DNA from: Microbacterium schleiferi
GTDB lineage: Bacteria > Actinomycetota > Actinomycetes > Actinomycetales > Microbacteriaceae
Direction: 5' to 3'
Length of the DNA stretch: 64,000 nucleotides
Assembly: GCF_020781975.1 (NCBI RefSeq)
Contig: NZ_JAJGNI010000003.1
Span: 124,001 to 188,000, forward strand
Both the position numbers and the translations under genes were made by a program. Below are positions 24,869-33,904 of the stretch, one piece after another; position 1 is the first letter of the stretch; each line of letters begins with the position of its first letter. The notes below the pieces were generated by a model. It did not search any database. It worked only from the letters and a program-made list of their open reading frames with translations, and was not told where the DNA came from.

Positions 24869-25939
24869 ATGACCACCGCACCAGCCTCCCGCCGCGCTCG
24901 CCGCGCCGCCGGTCCTGCAGCAGTCCTCGCCGCCGCGCTCGCCCTCGCGGCGTGCTCGTCAGCTCCCTCGGACGCGTCAGGCACCCCTGCCGCCTCCTCG
25001 GACACCGTTGCGTTGACAGCGCAACTCAGCTGGATCTTCAACGAAGAGTTCGCCGGGGAGTACTTCGCCGAAACGTACGGCTACTACGAGGAGGCGGGCC
25101 TCGGGCCCGTCCAACTGGTGCCGGGTCCTTCGGCCGGGGTTCCCGAGCTCATCAGCGGAACCGCGGATGTGGCCTTCAGCGATGCAGCGACCGTCGGAGC
25201 GGCGGTCGCCCGTGAGCAGGCGCCGCTGAAGATCCTCGGCGCGGTCTTCCAGCAGAACCCTTTCGCGGTGCTCTCCCTGGCAGATGGTGCCGACATCACC
25301 TCGCCCGAAGACATGATCGGCAAGCGGATCGGCGTGCAGGACGGCAACGCCGCGCTGTTCGCGGCGCTGCTCGCGGCGAACGGCATCGATGCGGCAGAGG
25401 TCACCGTCGTCCCCGTCCAGTTCGATCCCGCCCCCCTCGTGAACAATGAGGTCGACGGATTCATCGCCTACCTCACGAATGAGCCGCTCGTCCTGGAGGC
25501 GCAGGGGATCGCGACGACCACGCTGCCCTTCGCGACGAACGGGCTCCCGTTCGTCGCCAAGACGATCACGGCGACCGACCAGTCCGTCGCGGACAACCGC
25601 GAGACGTTGAAGTCGTTCCTTCGAGCAGAGATCCAGGGCTGGGCGGATGCTGTGGGAGACGTCGATGAGACGGTCCGGCTCGTGACCGACGTGTTCGGCA
25701 CGGCCCTCGACCTCGACCCGGTCGCCGTCCGGGCCGGCGCACAGGAGCAGAACGCCCTCATCGTCTCGGCCGACACCGTCGCACATGGGCTCTTGACGAT
25801 CTCCCCGGAGCTCCAGGAGCGCACGCTCGCGAGTCTGGCCGCAGCGGGAATCGATGTCTCGGCGGAGGACCTGTTCGACCTGAGCCTGCTCGACGAGGTG
25901 TACGCGGAGTTCCCCGAACTCGCCGACCTCGGTTCCTGA
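24869..25939 (+). CDS. NMT1/THI5-like ABC substrate-binding lipoprotein
   Basis: A 356-residue receptor lipoprotein. The signal peptide ends in LAAC with Cys29 lipidated, followed by a Ser/Ala linker. The mature part matches the NMT1/SsuA/ThiY family: LTAQLSWIFNEEFAGEYFAETYGYYEEAGL, GPSAGVPELISGTADVAFSDAATVGAA and GKRIGVQDGNAALFAALLAANG. Members bind pyrimidines, nucleosides, taurine or nitrate-type ligands. The neighbouring nucleoside hydrolase and deaminase suggest a purine or pyrimidine ligand. No permease or ATPase gene of this family is in the window, which is unusual. Confidence 0.85.
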   Translation: MTTAPASRRARRAAGPAAVLAAALALAACSSAPSDASGTPAASSDTVALTAQLSWIFNEEFAGEYFAETYGYYEEAGLGPVQLVPGPSAGVPELISGTADVAFSDAATVGAAVAREQAPLKILGAVFQQNPFAVLSLADGADITSPEDMIGKRIGVQDGNAALFAALLAANGIDAAEVTVVPVQFDPAPLVNNEVDGFIAYLTNEPLVLEAQGIATTTLPFATNGLPFVAKTITATDQSVADNRETLKSFLRAEIQGWADAVGDVDETVRLVTDVFGTALDLDPVAVRAGAQEQNALIVSADTVAHGLLTISPELQERTLASLAAAGIDVSAEDLFDLSLLDEVYAEFPELADLGS

Positions 25940-25947
25940 CCACATGC

Positions 25948-25974
25948 GGGGTCCGCGCTCCCAGCGCGGGCCCC
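25948..25974 (+). terminator. Strong hairpin between the binding-protein and nucleoside-hydrolase genes
   Basis: GGGGTCCGCGC (25948-25958) pairs with GCGCGGGCCCC (25964-25974) with one G-T pair and a 5-nt loop. There is no run of T. It may terminate part of the transcription after the lipoprotein gene, or protect its mRNA 3' end. Confidence 0.55.
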
Positions 25975-26005
25975 GTCGGCGTTGCCCCTTCTGAGGAGAG
26001 ATCCC

Positions 26006-26941
26006 ATGACCCTGCGAATGATCATCGACACCGACACCGCCCAGGACGACGCCTTCGCGCTCCTGATCGGCCTGCGCCATCCGGGTGCGAGCCTCGAGGC
26101 GGTGACGATCAACTACGGCAATGTCGCGTTCGACCAGATGGTCGAGAACGCCCTCTACACGATCGAGGTGGCAGGGCGCGCGGGGCAGGTCCCCGTGTAC
26201 GAAGGAGCCCGGCTACCGCTGCTGGCGCCATTCGACGACTCGTCGTACGTCCATGGTGCCGACGGCTTCGGCGGTGCGGGTTTCCCCCGCGCCCACCAAC
26301 GCCCCGAGAGCGAGAACGCCGTGGTCGCGCTCCTTCGCCTCGTCGCGGCGAACCCCGGTGAGTTCACGATCATCGCTCAGGCGCCGCTGACCAACCTCGC
26401 CCTGGCAGCCGCGGCCGATCGGTCCTTCGCGGGGAACGTGAAGGAGCTGATCATCATGGGCGGCACCAACAACGCGGCGGGGAACATCACTGCGGCCGCC
26501 GAGGCGAACTTCTTCCACGATCCCGAGGCGGCGGCGCTCGTGCTGCGAGCAGGTTTTCGCACCACGCTCGTGCCGTGGGATCTGGTGATGCGTCAGGGGG
26601 TGTTCGACCTCGGGAAGCTGTCGCAGATCGAAGCGCTCGACACGCCAGCCTCCCGGTTCTTCGTGCGCGCGAATCGTGGCACGCTCGCGTACAACAAGAA
26701 AGCGCATGGCATGGACGGAAGCACCCACCCCGACTCCATCGCCGCCGCGATCGCCGTGGAGCCCGGGATCGTCACCAAGGCGAGCGACTACTATGTGGAC
26801 GTCGAGACCGCGAGCGGCGTCGCAACGGGCTACTGCCTTGTGGACTCGGTCCGCCGGTCCGGCCGCGAGCCGAACGCGCGGGTGATCGAGGAGATCGACG
26901 AGGACCTGTTCTTCCAGACGATGCTCCGCGTCCTCGCGTGA
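26006..26941 (+). CDS. Nucleoside hydrolase (IUNH family)
   Basis: Splits nucleosides into base and ribose. It has 311 residues. The metal-binding N-terminal motif reads IIDTDTAQDDAFAL (Asp8, Asp10, Asp14, Asp15); the canonical form is DTDPGxDD, so Pro-Gly is replaced by Thr-Ala while the Asp ligands remain. IIAQAPLTNLALAA, IIMGGT and EANFFHDPEAAALVL are family motifs. The His usual near the active site of purine-specific members is not obvious from motif reading. The ATG at 26006 is chosen for its GAGGAGAG box 7 nt upstream. It probably feeds free bases or ribose into salvage together with the adenosine-deaminase-like enzyme. Confidence 0.9.
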   Translation: MTLRMIIDTDTAQDDAFALLIGLRHPGASLEAVTINYGNVAFDQMVENALYTIEVAGRAGQVPVYEGARLPLLAPFDDSSYVHGADGFGGAGFPRAHQRPESENAVVALLRLVAANPGEFTIIAQAPLTNLALAAAADRSFAGNVKELIIMGGTNNAAGNITAAAEANFFHDPEAAALVLRAGFRTTLVPWDLVMRQGVFDLGKLSQIEALDTPASRFFVRANRGTLAYNKKAHGMDGSTHPDSIAAAIAVEPGIVTKASDYYVDVETASGVATGYCLVDSVRRSGREPNARVIEEIDEDLFFQTMLRVLA

Positions 26942-27005
26942 ACCCGCGATCCGGGGCGGGGACACCGTGATGACCGCTACGACCCTAGCCACGAGAGAAG
27001 GCTCC

Positions 27006-27749
27006 ATGACCCTCGAGCCCTTGACTCTGACCGTCGGGCAGCCCCTTCGGGTCGCGGTCTACAACAGCATCTCCCGGGCTATTCGCAACGGGACCTACGC
27101 TCTGGGGTCCGTGCTGCCCAGCGACGCCGAGTTCTGTGCGTCGCTCGGCGTCAGTCGGCCGGTTGTGCGAGAGGCGATGCTCCTGCTCGAGGAGGACCGC
27201 TTGATCTCGACGAGGCGCGGCGTCGGTCGGTTCGTCAGCCACGCCCTTCCGCGCGTCGGTCTGGAGCGCGTGCGCGGATTGGAGTTCCTGCTCGGCGATC
27301 CTGCCGGCCCCGTCACCGTGGATCGCCTCAGCCACGAGATGCAGCAGGCTTCCGATCTGCTCTCGTGGGCTCTCGGGCTCGACGCGTGCGCTGCCGTCTG
27401 GACATGGGAATCCGTGCTCCGGCGAGGTGGGCGGGCGATCGCGCTGGCATTCGAGGCGGTTCCCGCGTCGGTGTCGTCCGCGTTCGCAGACCCGGCGAGC
27501 GACAGCATGCCCGGGGCGTCGGCGCTGACTCGGCTCCTCTCGTCGGTGGGCCCGTCCCAGGTCTCCAGTGCCTGCGATGTCTCGGTGGGCGTCCTCGGCG
27601 ATCACCGCGCCGATGCGCTCGGCGTCGATCCCGACACGAGCGCGCTGATCCTCACGCAGCGTGTCTCCTACCGCGGCGCGGTGGTGCTCTTCGCCAAGAG
27701 CGTCGTCCTGTCCGAAGCCGGCACCATCTCGCTCCAGCAGAGCGCGTGA
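27006..27749 (+). CDS. GntR-family regulator with UTRA-like effector domain
   Basis: A 247-residue regulator. The N-terminal winged helix (about 15-80) reads ISRAIRNGTYALGSVLPSDAEFCASLGVSRPVVREAMLLLEEDRLISTRRGVGRFV, a typical GntR pattern. The C-terminal 150 residues fit the chorismate-lyase-like UTRA domain of the HutC subfamily. I use the ATG at 27006, preceded by GAGAGAAGG, rather than an upstream ATG. The effector is likely a nucleoside or a salvage product, inferred from neighbours. It probably acts on the inverted repeats at 24745-24773. Confidence 0.85.
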   Translation: MTLEPLTLTVGQPLRVAVYNSISRAIRNGTYALGSVLPSDAEFCASLGVSRPVVREAMLLLEEDRLISTRRGVGRFVSHALPRVGLERVRGLEFLLGDPAGPVTVDRLSHEMQQASDLLSWALGLDACAAVWTWESVLRRGGRAIALAFEAVPASVSSAFADPASDSMPGASALTRLLSSVGPSQVSSACDVSVGVLGDHRADALGVDPDTSALILTQRVSYRGAVVLFAKSVVLSEAGTISLQQSA

Positions 27750-28759
27750 TGGTCGCCACGCCTCTTCTGATCAATCTGCATTCCCACCTGGAAGGGCGGG
27801 TGCGGCCGAGCACGGCGGCGCAGGTCGCGCGAGAACTCGGGATGCCGGATGCCGAGCGCGACTGGGTGGCGGCGCTGCAGCTGGACGGCCCCGCAGATCT
27901 CACCACCTACCTCGTGAAGGTCGTCGCGACGTTTCCGTTCTTCTCGCGCCTCGACCTGCTCGAGCGGATCACGCGGGAGGCCGTCGAGGACGCCGCGGCC
28001 GACGGTGAGGATCACCTCGAGCTGCGATTCGGCCCCGCCTCGCATGCGTCGACGCTGTCGGAGCTCGACGCCGTCATCGGGGCGATGTGCACGGGCATCG
28101 CGGCCGGCACGGCTGACACCGGGATCTCTGCCGGGGTCGTCGTCGCGGCCTTGCGCAGTGACCCGACCGAGGTGAATGAGGCGGTGGCACGCTCCGCGGC
28201 CCGCGCTGCGGGAAGCGGTGTGGTCGGGTTCGACCTTGCGGGAGACGAACTGCTCTTCCCCGACCTCGAGCGCTATCGCGATGCGTTCGCGATAGCGCGC
28301 AGCGCGGGACTGGGCATCACATGCCACGCCGCGGAGGCGGCACCCGGGCATGCAGCTCAGCAGGCGGTGGAGCTCTTGGGCGCCACGCGGATCGGCCATG
28401 GCGCGCGCATTGCGCAGGAGCCGGATCTCATCCGCTGGTTCGTCGAGCGTGACATCGCCATCGAAGTCTGTCCGACCTCCAACGTCTACACGGGTGCGGT
28501 GTCGTCGATGGCGGAGCACCCGGCGGCGCGGTTCGCCCGCGCCGGGGCGCGCGTCGTCCTCGGCGACGACAATCCTCGTCAGACCGGCTCCCTGCTCTCG
28601 GGCGAGGTCACGGTGCTGCGTGAGCACCTCGGATTCGACGAGTCCATGATCCGGGAGCTGTCGCGCCACAGCGTGGACGCGGCTTTCGTGGCCGACGGCG
28701 TGAGGCGGCAGTGGCGGAGCCGTCTCGGCCCCCCGCCGGAACACGGTGCGCAGGCCTGA
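27749..28759 (+). CDS. Adenosine-deaminase-family enzyme
   Basis: A 336-residue amidohydrolase-fold deaminase. All ADA ligands are visible: HxH in NLHSHLEG (His11, His13), HAAEAAPG (His193, catalytic Glu196), IGHGARI, EVCPTSNVYTGAV, and LGDDNP (Asp273, Asp274). This family includes adenosine, adenine and 6-aminodeoxyfutalosine deaminases; length and context favour adenosine or a related purine. The ATG overlaps the GntR stop by 1 nt (TGATG), so translation is coupled. The C-terminus has a short Pro-rich tail. Confidence 0.88.
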   Translation: MVATPLLINLHSHLEGRVRPSTAAQVARELGMPDAERDWVAALQLDGPADLTTYLVKVVATFPFFSRLDLLERITREAVEDAAADGEDHLELRFGPASHASTLSELDAVIGAMCTGIAAGTADTGISAGVVVAALRSDPTEVNEAVARSAARAAGSGVVGFDLAGDELLFPDLERYRDAFAIARSAGLGITCHAAEAAPGHAAQQAVELLGATRIGHGARIAQEPDLIRWFVERDIAIEVCPTSNVYTGAVSSMAEHPAARFARAGARVVLGDDNPRQTGSLLSGEVTVLREHLGFDESMIRELSRHSVDAAFVADGVRRQWRSRLGPPPEHGAQA

Positions 28760-28801
28760 GCGTGCAGCCAGCGGATTCCCGGGCGAGGATACCCGGTGCC
28801 C

Positions 28802-28896
28802 TAGACTGACCGGAGTGTCTCGGCGCGTGCGCTGACCGCCCGAGACCTGCTCGCGCCGCTCGTTCGGCGCCGAAGACTTCACTGATTGGCTTCTGC
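28802..28896 (+). promoter_or_regulatory. lysA promoter and structured 5' leader
   Basis: TAGACT (28802-28807) is a good -10 element and would give a leader of about 80 nt. The leader can form two hairpins: GTCTCGG (28817-28823) with CCGAGAC (28840-28846), and GCGCCG (28853-28858) with CGGCGC (28865-28870). It is too short for a lysine riboswitch and shows none of its conserved core. Confidence 0.45.
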
Positions 28897-30324
28897 GTGT
28901 CCGCCCACCCGACTTCCGCCCCGCCCGTGCCGGCGTGGCTGGACGTGCCGTCGGACCCCAACGACCTGGTCGATGGCGTGTGGCCGACGGATGCCGCGCG
29001 CGATGCCAGCGGCGAACTGGTCGTCGGGGGAGTGAGGGCGTCAGCGCTTGCCCGGGACTACGGCACGCCGCTCTATGTACTGGACGAGAGCGAGGTGCGC
29101 GCTCATGCATTGCGTGCTCGTGAGGCGTTCTCGTCCGCTGCGGCGCGTCACGGGGTAGCGGCGCGGGTCTATTACGCCGGGAAGGCGTTCTTGAGCACAG
29201 AGGTGGTGCGCTGGGTCACCGATGCCGGCCTCGCTGTCGACGTCGCCAGCGGTGGTGAACTCGCCGTCGCCGTGGCAGCAGGTGCCGACCCGGCCCGGAT
29301 CGGGGTGCACGGCAACAACAAGAGTGTCGCCGAGCTCGAGCAGGCGGTCGCTGTCCGTGTCGGCTCGATCGTCGTCGACAGCTTCCAGGAGATCGAGCGT
29401 CTCGCTGCCGTCGCGGAAGCTGCCGGCGTCGTGCAACCCGTGCTCATTCGTGTCAATAGCGGTGTCCACGCCGAAACCCACGACTTCCTTGCCACAGCGC
29501 ACGAGGACCAGAAGTTCGGGTTCACTCTCGCCGACGCAGCTCTGGCGGCGGCGCGGGTGCGTGAGATCGCCGGGCTGCGGCTGATCGGTCTGCACTGCCA
29601 CATCGGTTCACAGATCTTCGGTACCGCCGGTTTCGCCGAGTCGGCAGCCCGCATCGTGGGGCTTTACGCAGATCTGCAGGGTGGTACGGATGCAGCCGAA
29701 GACCTCCGGGTCCTGAACCTCGGCGGCGGCTTTGGCATCGCCTACACCCGTGCCGATGCCCCCACGACGATCGAGGTTCTCGCCGACGGGATCGCCGACG
29801 CCGTGGCCGCCGAGTGCGCCGCGCGCGGCATCCGGATGCCGAATCTCGCCTTCGAACCGGGCCGCGCGATCGTCGGGCAGGCGGGGGTCACCCTCTACAC
29901 CGTCGGGACGACCAAGGCAGTCGCTCTCGAGGACGGGCTCGAGCGTCTGTACGTGAGCGTGGACGGCGGAATGAGCGACAACGCGAGGCCGGCGCTCTAC
30001 GGCGCTCAGTACAGCGCGCGCCTGGCGTCCCGGGTCAGCGACGCGGCGCCCCAGCTGGTCCGCGTCGTCGGCAAACACTGCGAGTCCGGTGACATCGTCG
30101 TGGATGCCGAATACCTCCCCGCCGATGTGGCGCCCGGGGACCTCCTGGCCGTCCCCGCCACCGGCGCGTATTGCTTTTCGCTGGCCAGCAACTACAACTA
30201 CCTCCCGCGTCCAGCCGTCGTGGCGGTTTGTGCCGGACGCTCCCGCGTGATCGTGCGCGGTGAGACCATCGATGACCTGCTGGCGCGTGACGCCGGCATC
30301 CTCCCGACCGAAAGGACGGCATGA
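28897..30324 (+). CDS. lysA: Diaminopimelate decarboxylase
   Basis: Makes L-lysine from meso-diaminopimelate, a PLP enzyme of fold III. It has 475 residues, near the actinobacterial norm. The PLP lysine is in YYAGKAF (Lys96). HCHIGSQI, LNLGGGFGI and EPGRAIVG contact the cofactor phosphate, and CESGD (395-399) carries the active-site Cys and Glu from the partner subunit; SNYNYLPRP follows. GTG start. The stop overlaps the hom start by 4 nt, opening the lysA-hom-thrC-thrB aspartate-family operon. Confidence 0.96.
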   Translation: MSAHPTSAPPVPAWLDVPSDPNDLVDGVWPTDAARDASGELVVGGVRASALARDYGTPLYVLDESEVRAHALRAREAFSSAAARHGVAARVYYAGKAFLSTEVVRWVTDAGLAVDVASGGELAVAVAAGADPARIGVHGNNKSVAELEQAVAVRVGSIVVDSFQEIERLAAVAEAAGVVQPVLIRVNSGVHAETHDFLATAHEDQKFGFTLADAALAAARVREIAGLRLIGLHCHIGSQIFGTAGFAESAARIVGLYADLQGGTDAAEDLRVLNLGGGFGIAYTRADAPTTIEVLADGIADAVAAECAARGIRMPNLAFEPGRAIVGQAGVTLYTVGTTKAVALEDGLERLYVSVDGGMSDNARPALYGAQYSARLASRVSDAAPQLVRVVGKHCESGDIVVDAEYLPADVAPGDLLAVPATGAYCFSLASNYNYLPRPAVVAVCAGRSRVIVRGETIDDLLARDAGILPTERTA

Positions 30325-31658
30325 CCGACTATCGCCGCCTCCGCGTCGCGCTGCTGGGCGCCGGGGCCGTCGGCTCCCAGGTCGCCGCGCTGCTGCGTCA
30401 GCACGCCGACGAACTGGCAGACCGCGCCGGAGCCCGCCTCGAACTCGTGGGCATCGCCGTGCGCAATCCTGATGCGCCGCGCGACGCCGACCTGCCGCGC
30501 GAGTTGTTCACGACGGATGCCGAGACCCTCATCCTCGGTGCCGACATCGTCATCGAACTGATGGGCGGGATCGAGCCTGCCCGCACGAACCTGCTGCAGG
30601 CAATCGGTTCGGGCGCAGATGTCGTGACCGCCAACAAGGCGCTGCTTGCCACGCACGGCCCGGAGATCTTCGAGGCCGCCGACCAGGTCGGCGCGCAGGT
30701 CTACTACGAGGCTGCAGCGGCGGGCGCGATTCCCATCATCCGGCCCCTGCGCGATTCGCTCGCCGGCGACCGGGTGCAGCGCATCATGGGCATCGTCAAC
30801 GGCACGACCAACTACATCCTCGACCGGATGGACACCGAGGGCGCCGATTTCGGTGAGGTCCTCGCGCAGGCGCAGGCGCTCGGGTACGCCGAGGCTGATC
30901 CGACGGCGGATGTCGAGGGTTACGACGCCGCGCAGAAGGCCGCGATCCTCGCGAGCCTCGCCTTCCACACGTCGGTGCCGCTGGAGGCGGTTCACCGCGA
31001 GGGCATCACCGCGATCGACAAGCCGATGATGGATGCCGCGCGCAAGGCGGGGTACGTCATCAAGCTCCTCGCCGTCTGTGAGCGGGTCGCGAACGGCTCC
31101 GGGGACGCCATCTCGGTGCGCGTCTACCCGGCCCTCGTGCCTCGCGAGCACCCGCTCGCGAGCGTCCACGGTGCGAACAACGCGGTCTTCGTGCAGGCCG
31201 AGGCCGCCGGGAACCTGATGTTCTACGGTGCCGGAGCGGGCGGCGTGCAGACGGCATCCGCGGTGCTCGGCGACGTTGTCTCGGCAGCGCGCCGCCACAT
31301 TGCCGGCGGCGTGGGTGTCGGCGAGTCGACCCGCGCGAACCTGCCGATCCTGCCGATTGGGCACGTGACTACCCAGTATCAGATCACCCTCGAGGTCACC
31401 GACGAGCCCGGTGTTCTGGCGACAGTGGCCGGCATCCTCAGCGAGGGCCGCGTCTCGATCGCGACTGTCGAGCAGTCGGTGGCTGACGCGTCAGCCGACC
31501 CGCTCGCGCGCGTCGCCGCCGACCCGACGGGCGTTGCCCGCCTCGTGATCGGTACCCACAAGGCATTGGAACAGGATCTCAGCGAGACGGTCGAGCGCCT
31601 TGCTGACAGTGACGTCGTGGACCGGGTCGTTTCGGTCCTGCGAGTAGAAGGAGATTGA
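30321..31658 (+). CDS. hom: Homoserine dehydrogenase
   Basis: Reduces aspartate semialdehyde to homoserine, the branch point to Thr, Met and Ile. It has 445 residues. The nucleotide-binding motif [10 protein letters not shown] is at about 11-20, [10 protein letters not shown] and the catalytic region [21 protein letters not shown] follow, then [29 protein letters not shown]-terminal ACT domain ([31 protein letters not shown], about 350-440) predicts feedback regulation by threonine as in Corynebacterium. The ATG overlaps the lysA stop. Confidence 0.96.
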   Translation: MTDYRRLRVALLGAGAVGSQVAALLRQHADELADRAGARLELVGIAVRNPDAPRDADLPRELFTTDAETLILGADIVIELMGGIEPARTNLLQAIGSGADVVTANKALLATHGPEIFEAADQVGAQVYYEAAAAGAIPIIRPLRDSLAGDRVQRIMGIVNGTTNYILDRMDTEGADFGEVLAQAQALGYAEADPTADVEGYDAAQKAAILASLAFHTSVPLEAVHREGITAIDKPMMDAARKAGYVIKLLAVCERVANGSGDAISVRVYPALVPREHPLASVHGANNAVFVQAEAAGNLMFYGAGAGGVQTASAVLGDVVSAARRHIAGGVGVGESTRANLPILPIGHVTTQYQITLEVTDEPGVLATVAGILSEGRVSIATVEQSVADASADPLARVAADPTGVARLVIGTHKALEQDLSETVERLADSDVVDRVVSVLRVEGD

Positions 31659-31659
31659 C

Positions 31660-32748
31660 GTGGCACACGTGTGGCGCGGAGTCATGAACGAGTACGCCGA
31701 TCGCCTGGGGGTGACGGCGGAGTCGACGGTCGTCTCGCTCGGCGAGGGCGGCACGCCCCTCGTCCCGGCCCCGGCGCTCTCGAAGCGCACGGGAGCCCAG
31801 GTCTGGGTGAAGTTCGAGGGTATGAACCCGACCGGCTCCTTCAAGGACCGCGGGATGACCGTGGCCCTCTCTCGAGCCGTCGAGCACGGCGCCAAGGCCG
31901 TCATCTGCGCCTCGACGGGCAACACCTCGGCATCCGCTGCCGCCTACGCTGCCCACGCCGGGATCACGGCGGCAGTACTGGTACCCGAGGGCAAGATCGC
32001 CATGGGCAAGCTCAGCCAGGCTGTTGCGCACAACGGTCAGCTCATCCAGATCCGCGGCAACTTCGATGACTGCCTCGAGATCGCACGCGAACTCGCCGAC
32101 AACTATCCGGTTCACCTCGTGAACTCGGTCAACCCCGACCGCATCGAGGGGCAGAAGACTGCTGCCTACGAGATCGTCGAGGTCCTCGGCGATGCGCCTG
32201 ACTTCCACTTCATCCCGGTCGGCAACGCCGGCAACTACACCGCCTACTCTCGCGGGTACCGCGAGGAGGCCGAACGTGGTGTCGCCACGCGCGTTCCTCG
32301 GATGTTCGGTTTCCAGGCAGAGGGAAGTGCTCCGCTCGTGCGCGGTGAAGTCGTCAAGAACCCGGAGACGATCGCCACCGCCATCCGGATCGGAAACCCG
32401 GCATCGTGGGAGCTCGCACTCGAGGCGCGCGCGGCAACCGATGGCTGGTTCGGCGCGATCGATGACGAGCGGATCCTTGCCGCGCAGAAGATCCTCGCCG
32501 GTGAGGTCGGCGTCTTCGTCGAGCCGGCCTCCGCGATCAGCGTTGCGGGCTTGCTCGACCGTGCCGAGGCGGGAGTGATTCCGACGGGGTCCACTGTCGT
32601 GCTGACCGTCACCGGTCACGGACTCAAGGACCCGCAGTGGGCTCTGCGTAATGCTGACGGCACGGAAGCCCGGCCGACTGTCGTGGACGCGACCACCTCT
32701 GAGGTGGCCTCGGTGCTGGGGCTCGCGCGCGCAGGGGCAACCGCGTGA
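31660..32748 (+). CDS. thrC: Threonine synthase
   Basis: Converts O-phosphohomoserine to L-threonine; PLP enzyme. It has 362 residues. The start [16 protein letters not shown] is the standard actinobacterial form. The PLP lysine is in SFKDRGMT (Lys62), with [16 protein letters not shown] binding the phosphate and [11 protein letters not shown] later. The GTG begins 1 nt after the hom stop and is served by AGAAGGAGA. Its own stop overlaps the thrB GTG. Confidence 0.96.
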   Translation: MAHVWRGVMNEYADRLGVTAESTVVSLGEGGTPLVPAPALSKRTGAQVWVKFEGMNPTGSFKDRGMTVALSRAVEHGAKAVICASTGNTSASAAAYAAHAGITAAVLVPEGKIAMGKLSQAVAHNGQLIQIRGNFDDCLEIARELADNYPVHLVNSVNPDRIEGQKTAAYEIVEVLGDAPDFHFIPVGNAGNYTAYSRGYREEAERGVATRVPRMFGFQAEGSAPLVRGEVVKNPETIATAIRIGNPASWELALEARAATDGWFGAIDDERILAAQKILAGEVGVFVEPASAISVAGLLDRAEAGVIPTGSTVVLTVTGHGLKDPQWALRNADGTEARPTVVDATTSEVASVLGLARAGATA

Positions 32749-33692
32749 ACGCAGCCCGGGTTGCCGAACGGTCGGTCGTGGTGCGCGTGCCCGCGACCAG
32801 TGCGAACCTGGGTCCCGGATTCGACACACTGGGGCTCGCGCTCAGTCTCTACGATGACCTGGTCGTGACCTCGCTTCGGGAGCCGGGCCTGGACATCCAG
32901 GCCCAAGGCGAAGGCGCCGACGAGATTCCCCGCGACGAGTCCAACCTTCTGGTGCGGGCAATGGCCTACGCCTTCGAAGCCGTCGACCGCCCCATGCCCG
33001 GCCTGCGTCTGCGGGCGCGCAACACGATCCCGCACGGCCGCGGCCTCGGATCTTCGGGTGCGGCAGTCGTGGCGGGCATCCTGGCCGTCAAGGGACTGCT
33101 GGAAGGCGATGTCGAGATCGGGCCCGACACGATGCTGCGCCTGGCAACAGAACTCGAGGGGCATCCCGACAACGTCGCACCCGCGCTGTTCGGCGGTCTC
33201 ACGATCGCGTGGATGGACGAGGCGATGCCGCAGCACAAGAAGCTGCTGGTGCATCGCGGCGTTTCGCCCGTGGTGTTCGTTCCGAGCTTCACGATGTCAA
33301 CGAGCGTTGCCCGCAGTCTCCAACCCCTGCAAGTGCCACGAGAAGATGCAGTCTTCAATCTCTCACGGTCGGCGCTGCTGATCGCGGCTCTCACGCAGAG
33401 CCCCGAGCTGCTGCTTGCCGCCACAGAAGACAAGCTGCACCAGAACTACCGCGCGCAGGCGATGCCCGAAACCGACCGGTTGGTGCGAACGCTGCGTGAG
33501 CACGGCTTCGCTGCCGTCGTCTCGGGGGCAGGCCCGAGTGTGCTGGTCTTGGCCGACGGGCCGGGTCGTCGCCTCGAGGCTGCAGCCGTCGCCGAACAGG
33601 TCACGGACACCCCGTGGGAGGCTCACATGCTGGCCGTCGACGTCAAGGGTGGTACAGTGAAGGAGCACGCGGGGGGTTCCACGTACTCGTGA
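32745..33692 (+). CDS. thrB: Homoserine kinase
   Basis: Phosphorylates homoserine for ThrC. A 315-residue GHMP kinase: N-terminal [21 protein letters not shown], the ATP loop [17 protein letters not shown] (around residue 95-111) and the C-terminal [18 protein letters not shown] motif. The GTG start overlaps the thrC stop (GTGA). A TACAGT promoter-like element for rho lies inside its last codons. Confidence 0.96.
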   Translation: MNAARVAERSVVVRVPATSANLGPGFDTLGLALSLYDDLVVTSLREPGLDIQAQGEGADEIPRDESNLLVRAMAYAFEAVDRPMPGLRLRARNTIPHGRGLGSSGAAVVAGILAVKGLLEGDVEIGPDTMLRLATELEGHPDNVAPALFGGLTIAWMDEAMPQHKKLLVHRGVSPVVFVPSFTMSTSVARSLQPLQVPREDAVFNLSRSALLIAALTQSPELLLAATEDKLHQNYRAQAMPETDRLVRTLREHGFAAVVSGAGPSVLVLADGPGRRLEAAAVAEQVTDTPWEAHMLAVDVKGGTVKEHAGGSTYS

Positions 33693-33904
33693 ATCTGGCC
33701 CCCGCCGCATATCTGCGAAGCCTCCGCAATTCCCTCGATCACCCGAATCCGGACATCTCTGCCCGGAAGGAATCGAGGAGAGGCAGATGAGCACGAGACG
33801 CTGAGTCCCGCTCAGCACGTCGAGCCCATCGCGGCGGCTTCTTCATACGTGCGGATCCGCACATCATTCGATTCACCGCACATTAGGTACACAAGGGAGT
33901 ACTC
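33653..33904 (+). promoter_or_regulatory. rho promoter-like element and long structured leader
   Basis: TACAGT (33653-33658) inside the end of thrB is a plausible -10, giving a leader near 240 nt. Three elements stand out. Arms CCTCGAT (33733-33739) and ATCGAGG (33772-33778) enclose an inner hairpin TCCGG/CCGGA (33748-33752, 33763-33767). A five-codon ORF follows at 33787-33804. Its stop codon lies in a hairpin GCTGAG-TCCCG-CTCAGC (33800-33816). The arrangement suggests post-initiation control of rho, whose product commonly limits its own synthesis by termination in the leader. The control itself is inferred. Confidence 0.5.
33787..33804 (+). CDS. Putative five-codon upstream ORF in the rho leader (MSTRR)
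   Basis: ATG-AGC-ACG-AGA-CGC-TGA encodes Met-Ser-Thr-Arg-Arg. A very good ribosome-binding sequence, GAGGAGAGG (33775-33783), stands 3 to 4 nt before the ATG, better than the site in front of rho itself. Part of that sequence lies in the closing arm of the upstream stem, and the stop codon lies in the next hairpin. AGA is a rare arginine codon in such GC-rich genomes. Too short for homology; existence inferred from position and ribosome-binding site. Confidence 0.4.
   Translation: MSTRR

Noticed and set aside
28802..28896. Lysine riboswitch before lysA
   Set aside because: The leader is only about 80 nt with two simple hairpins; a lysine riboswitch needs about 170 nt and a conserved five-way junction, not seen.
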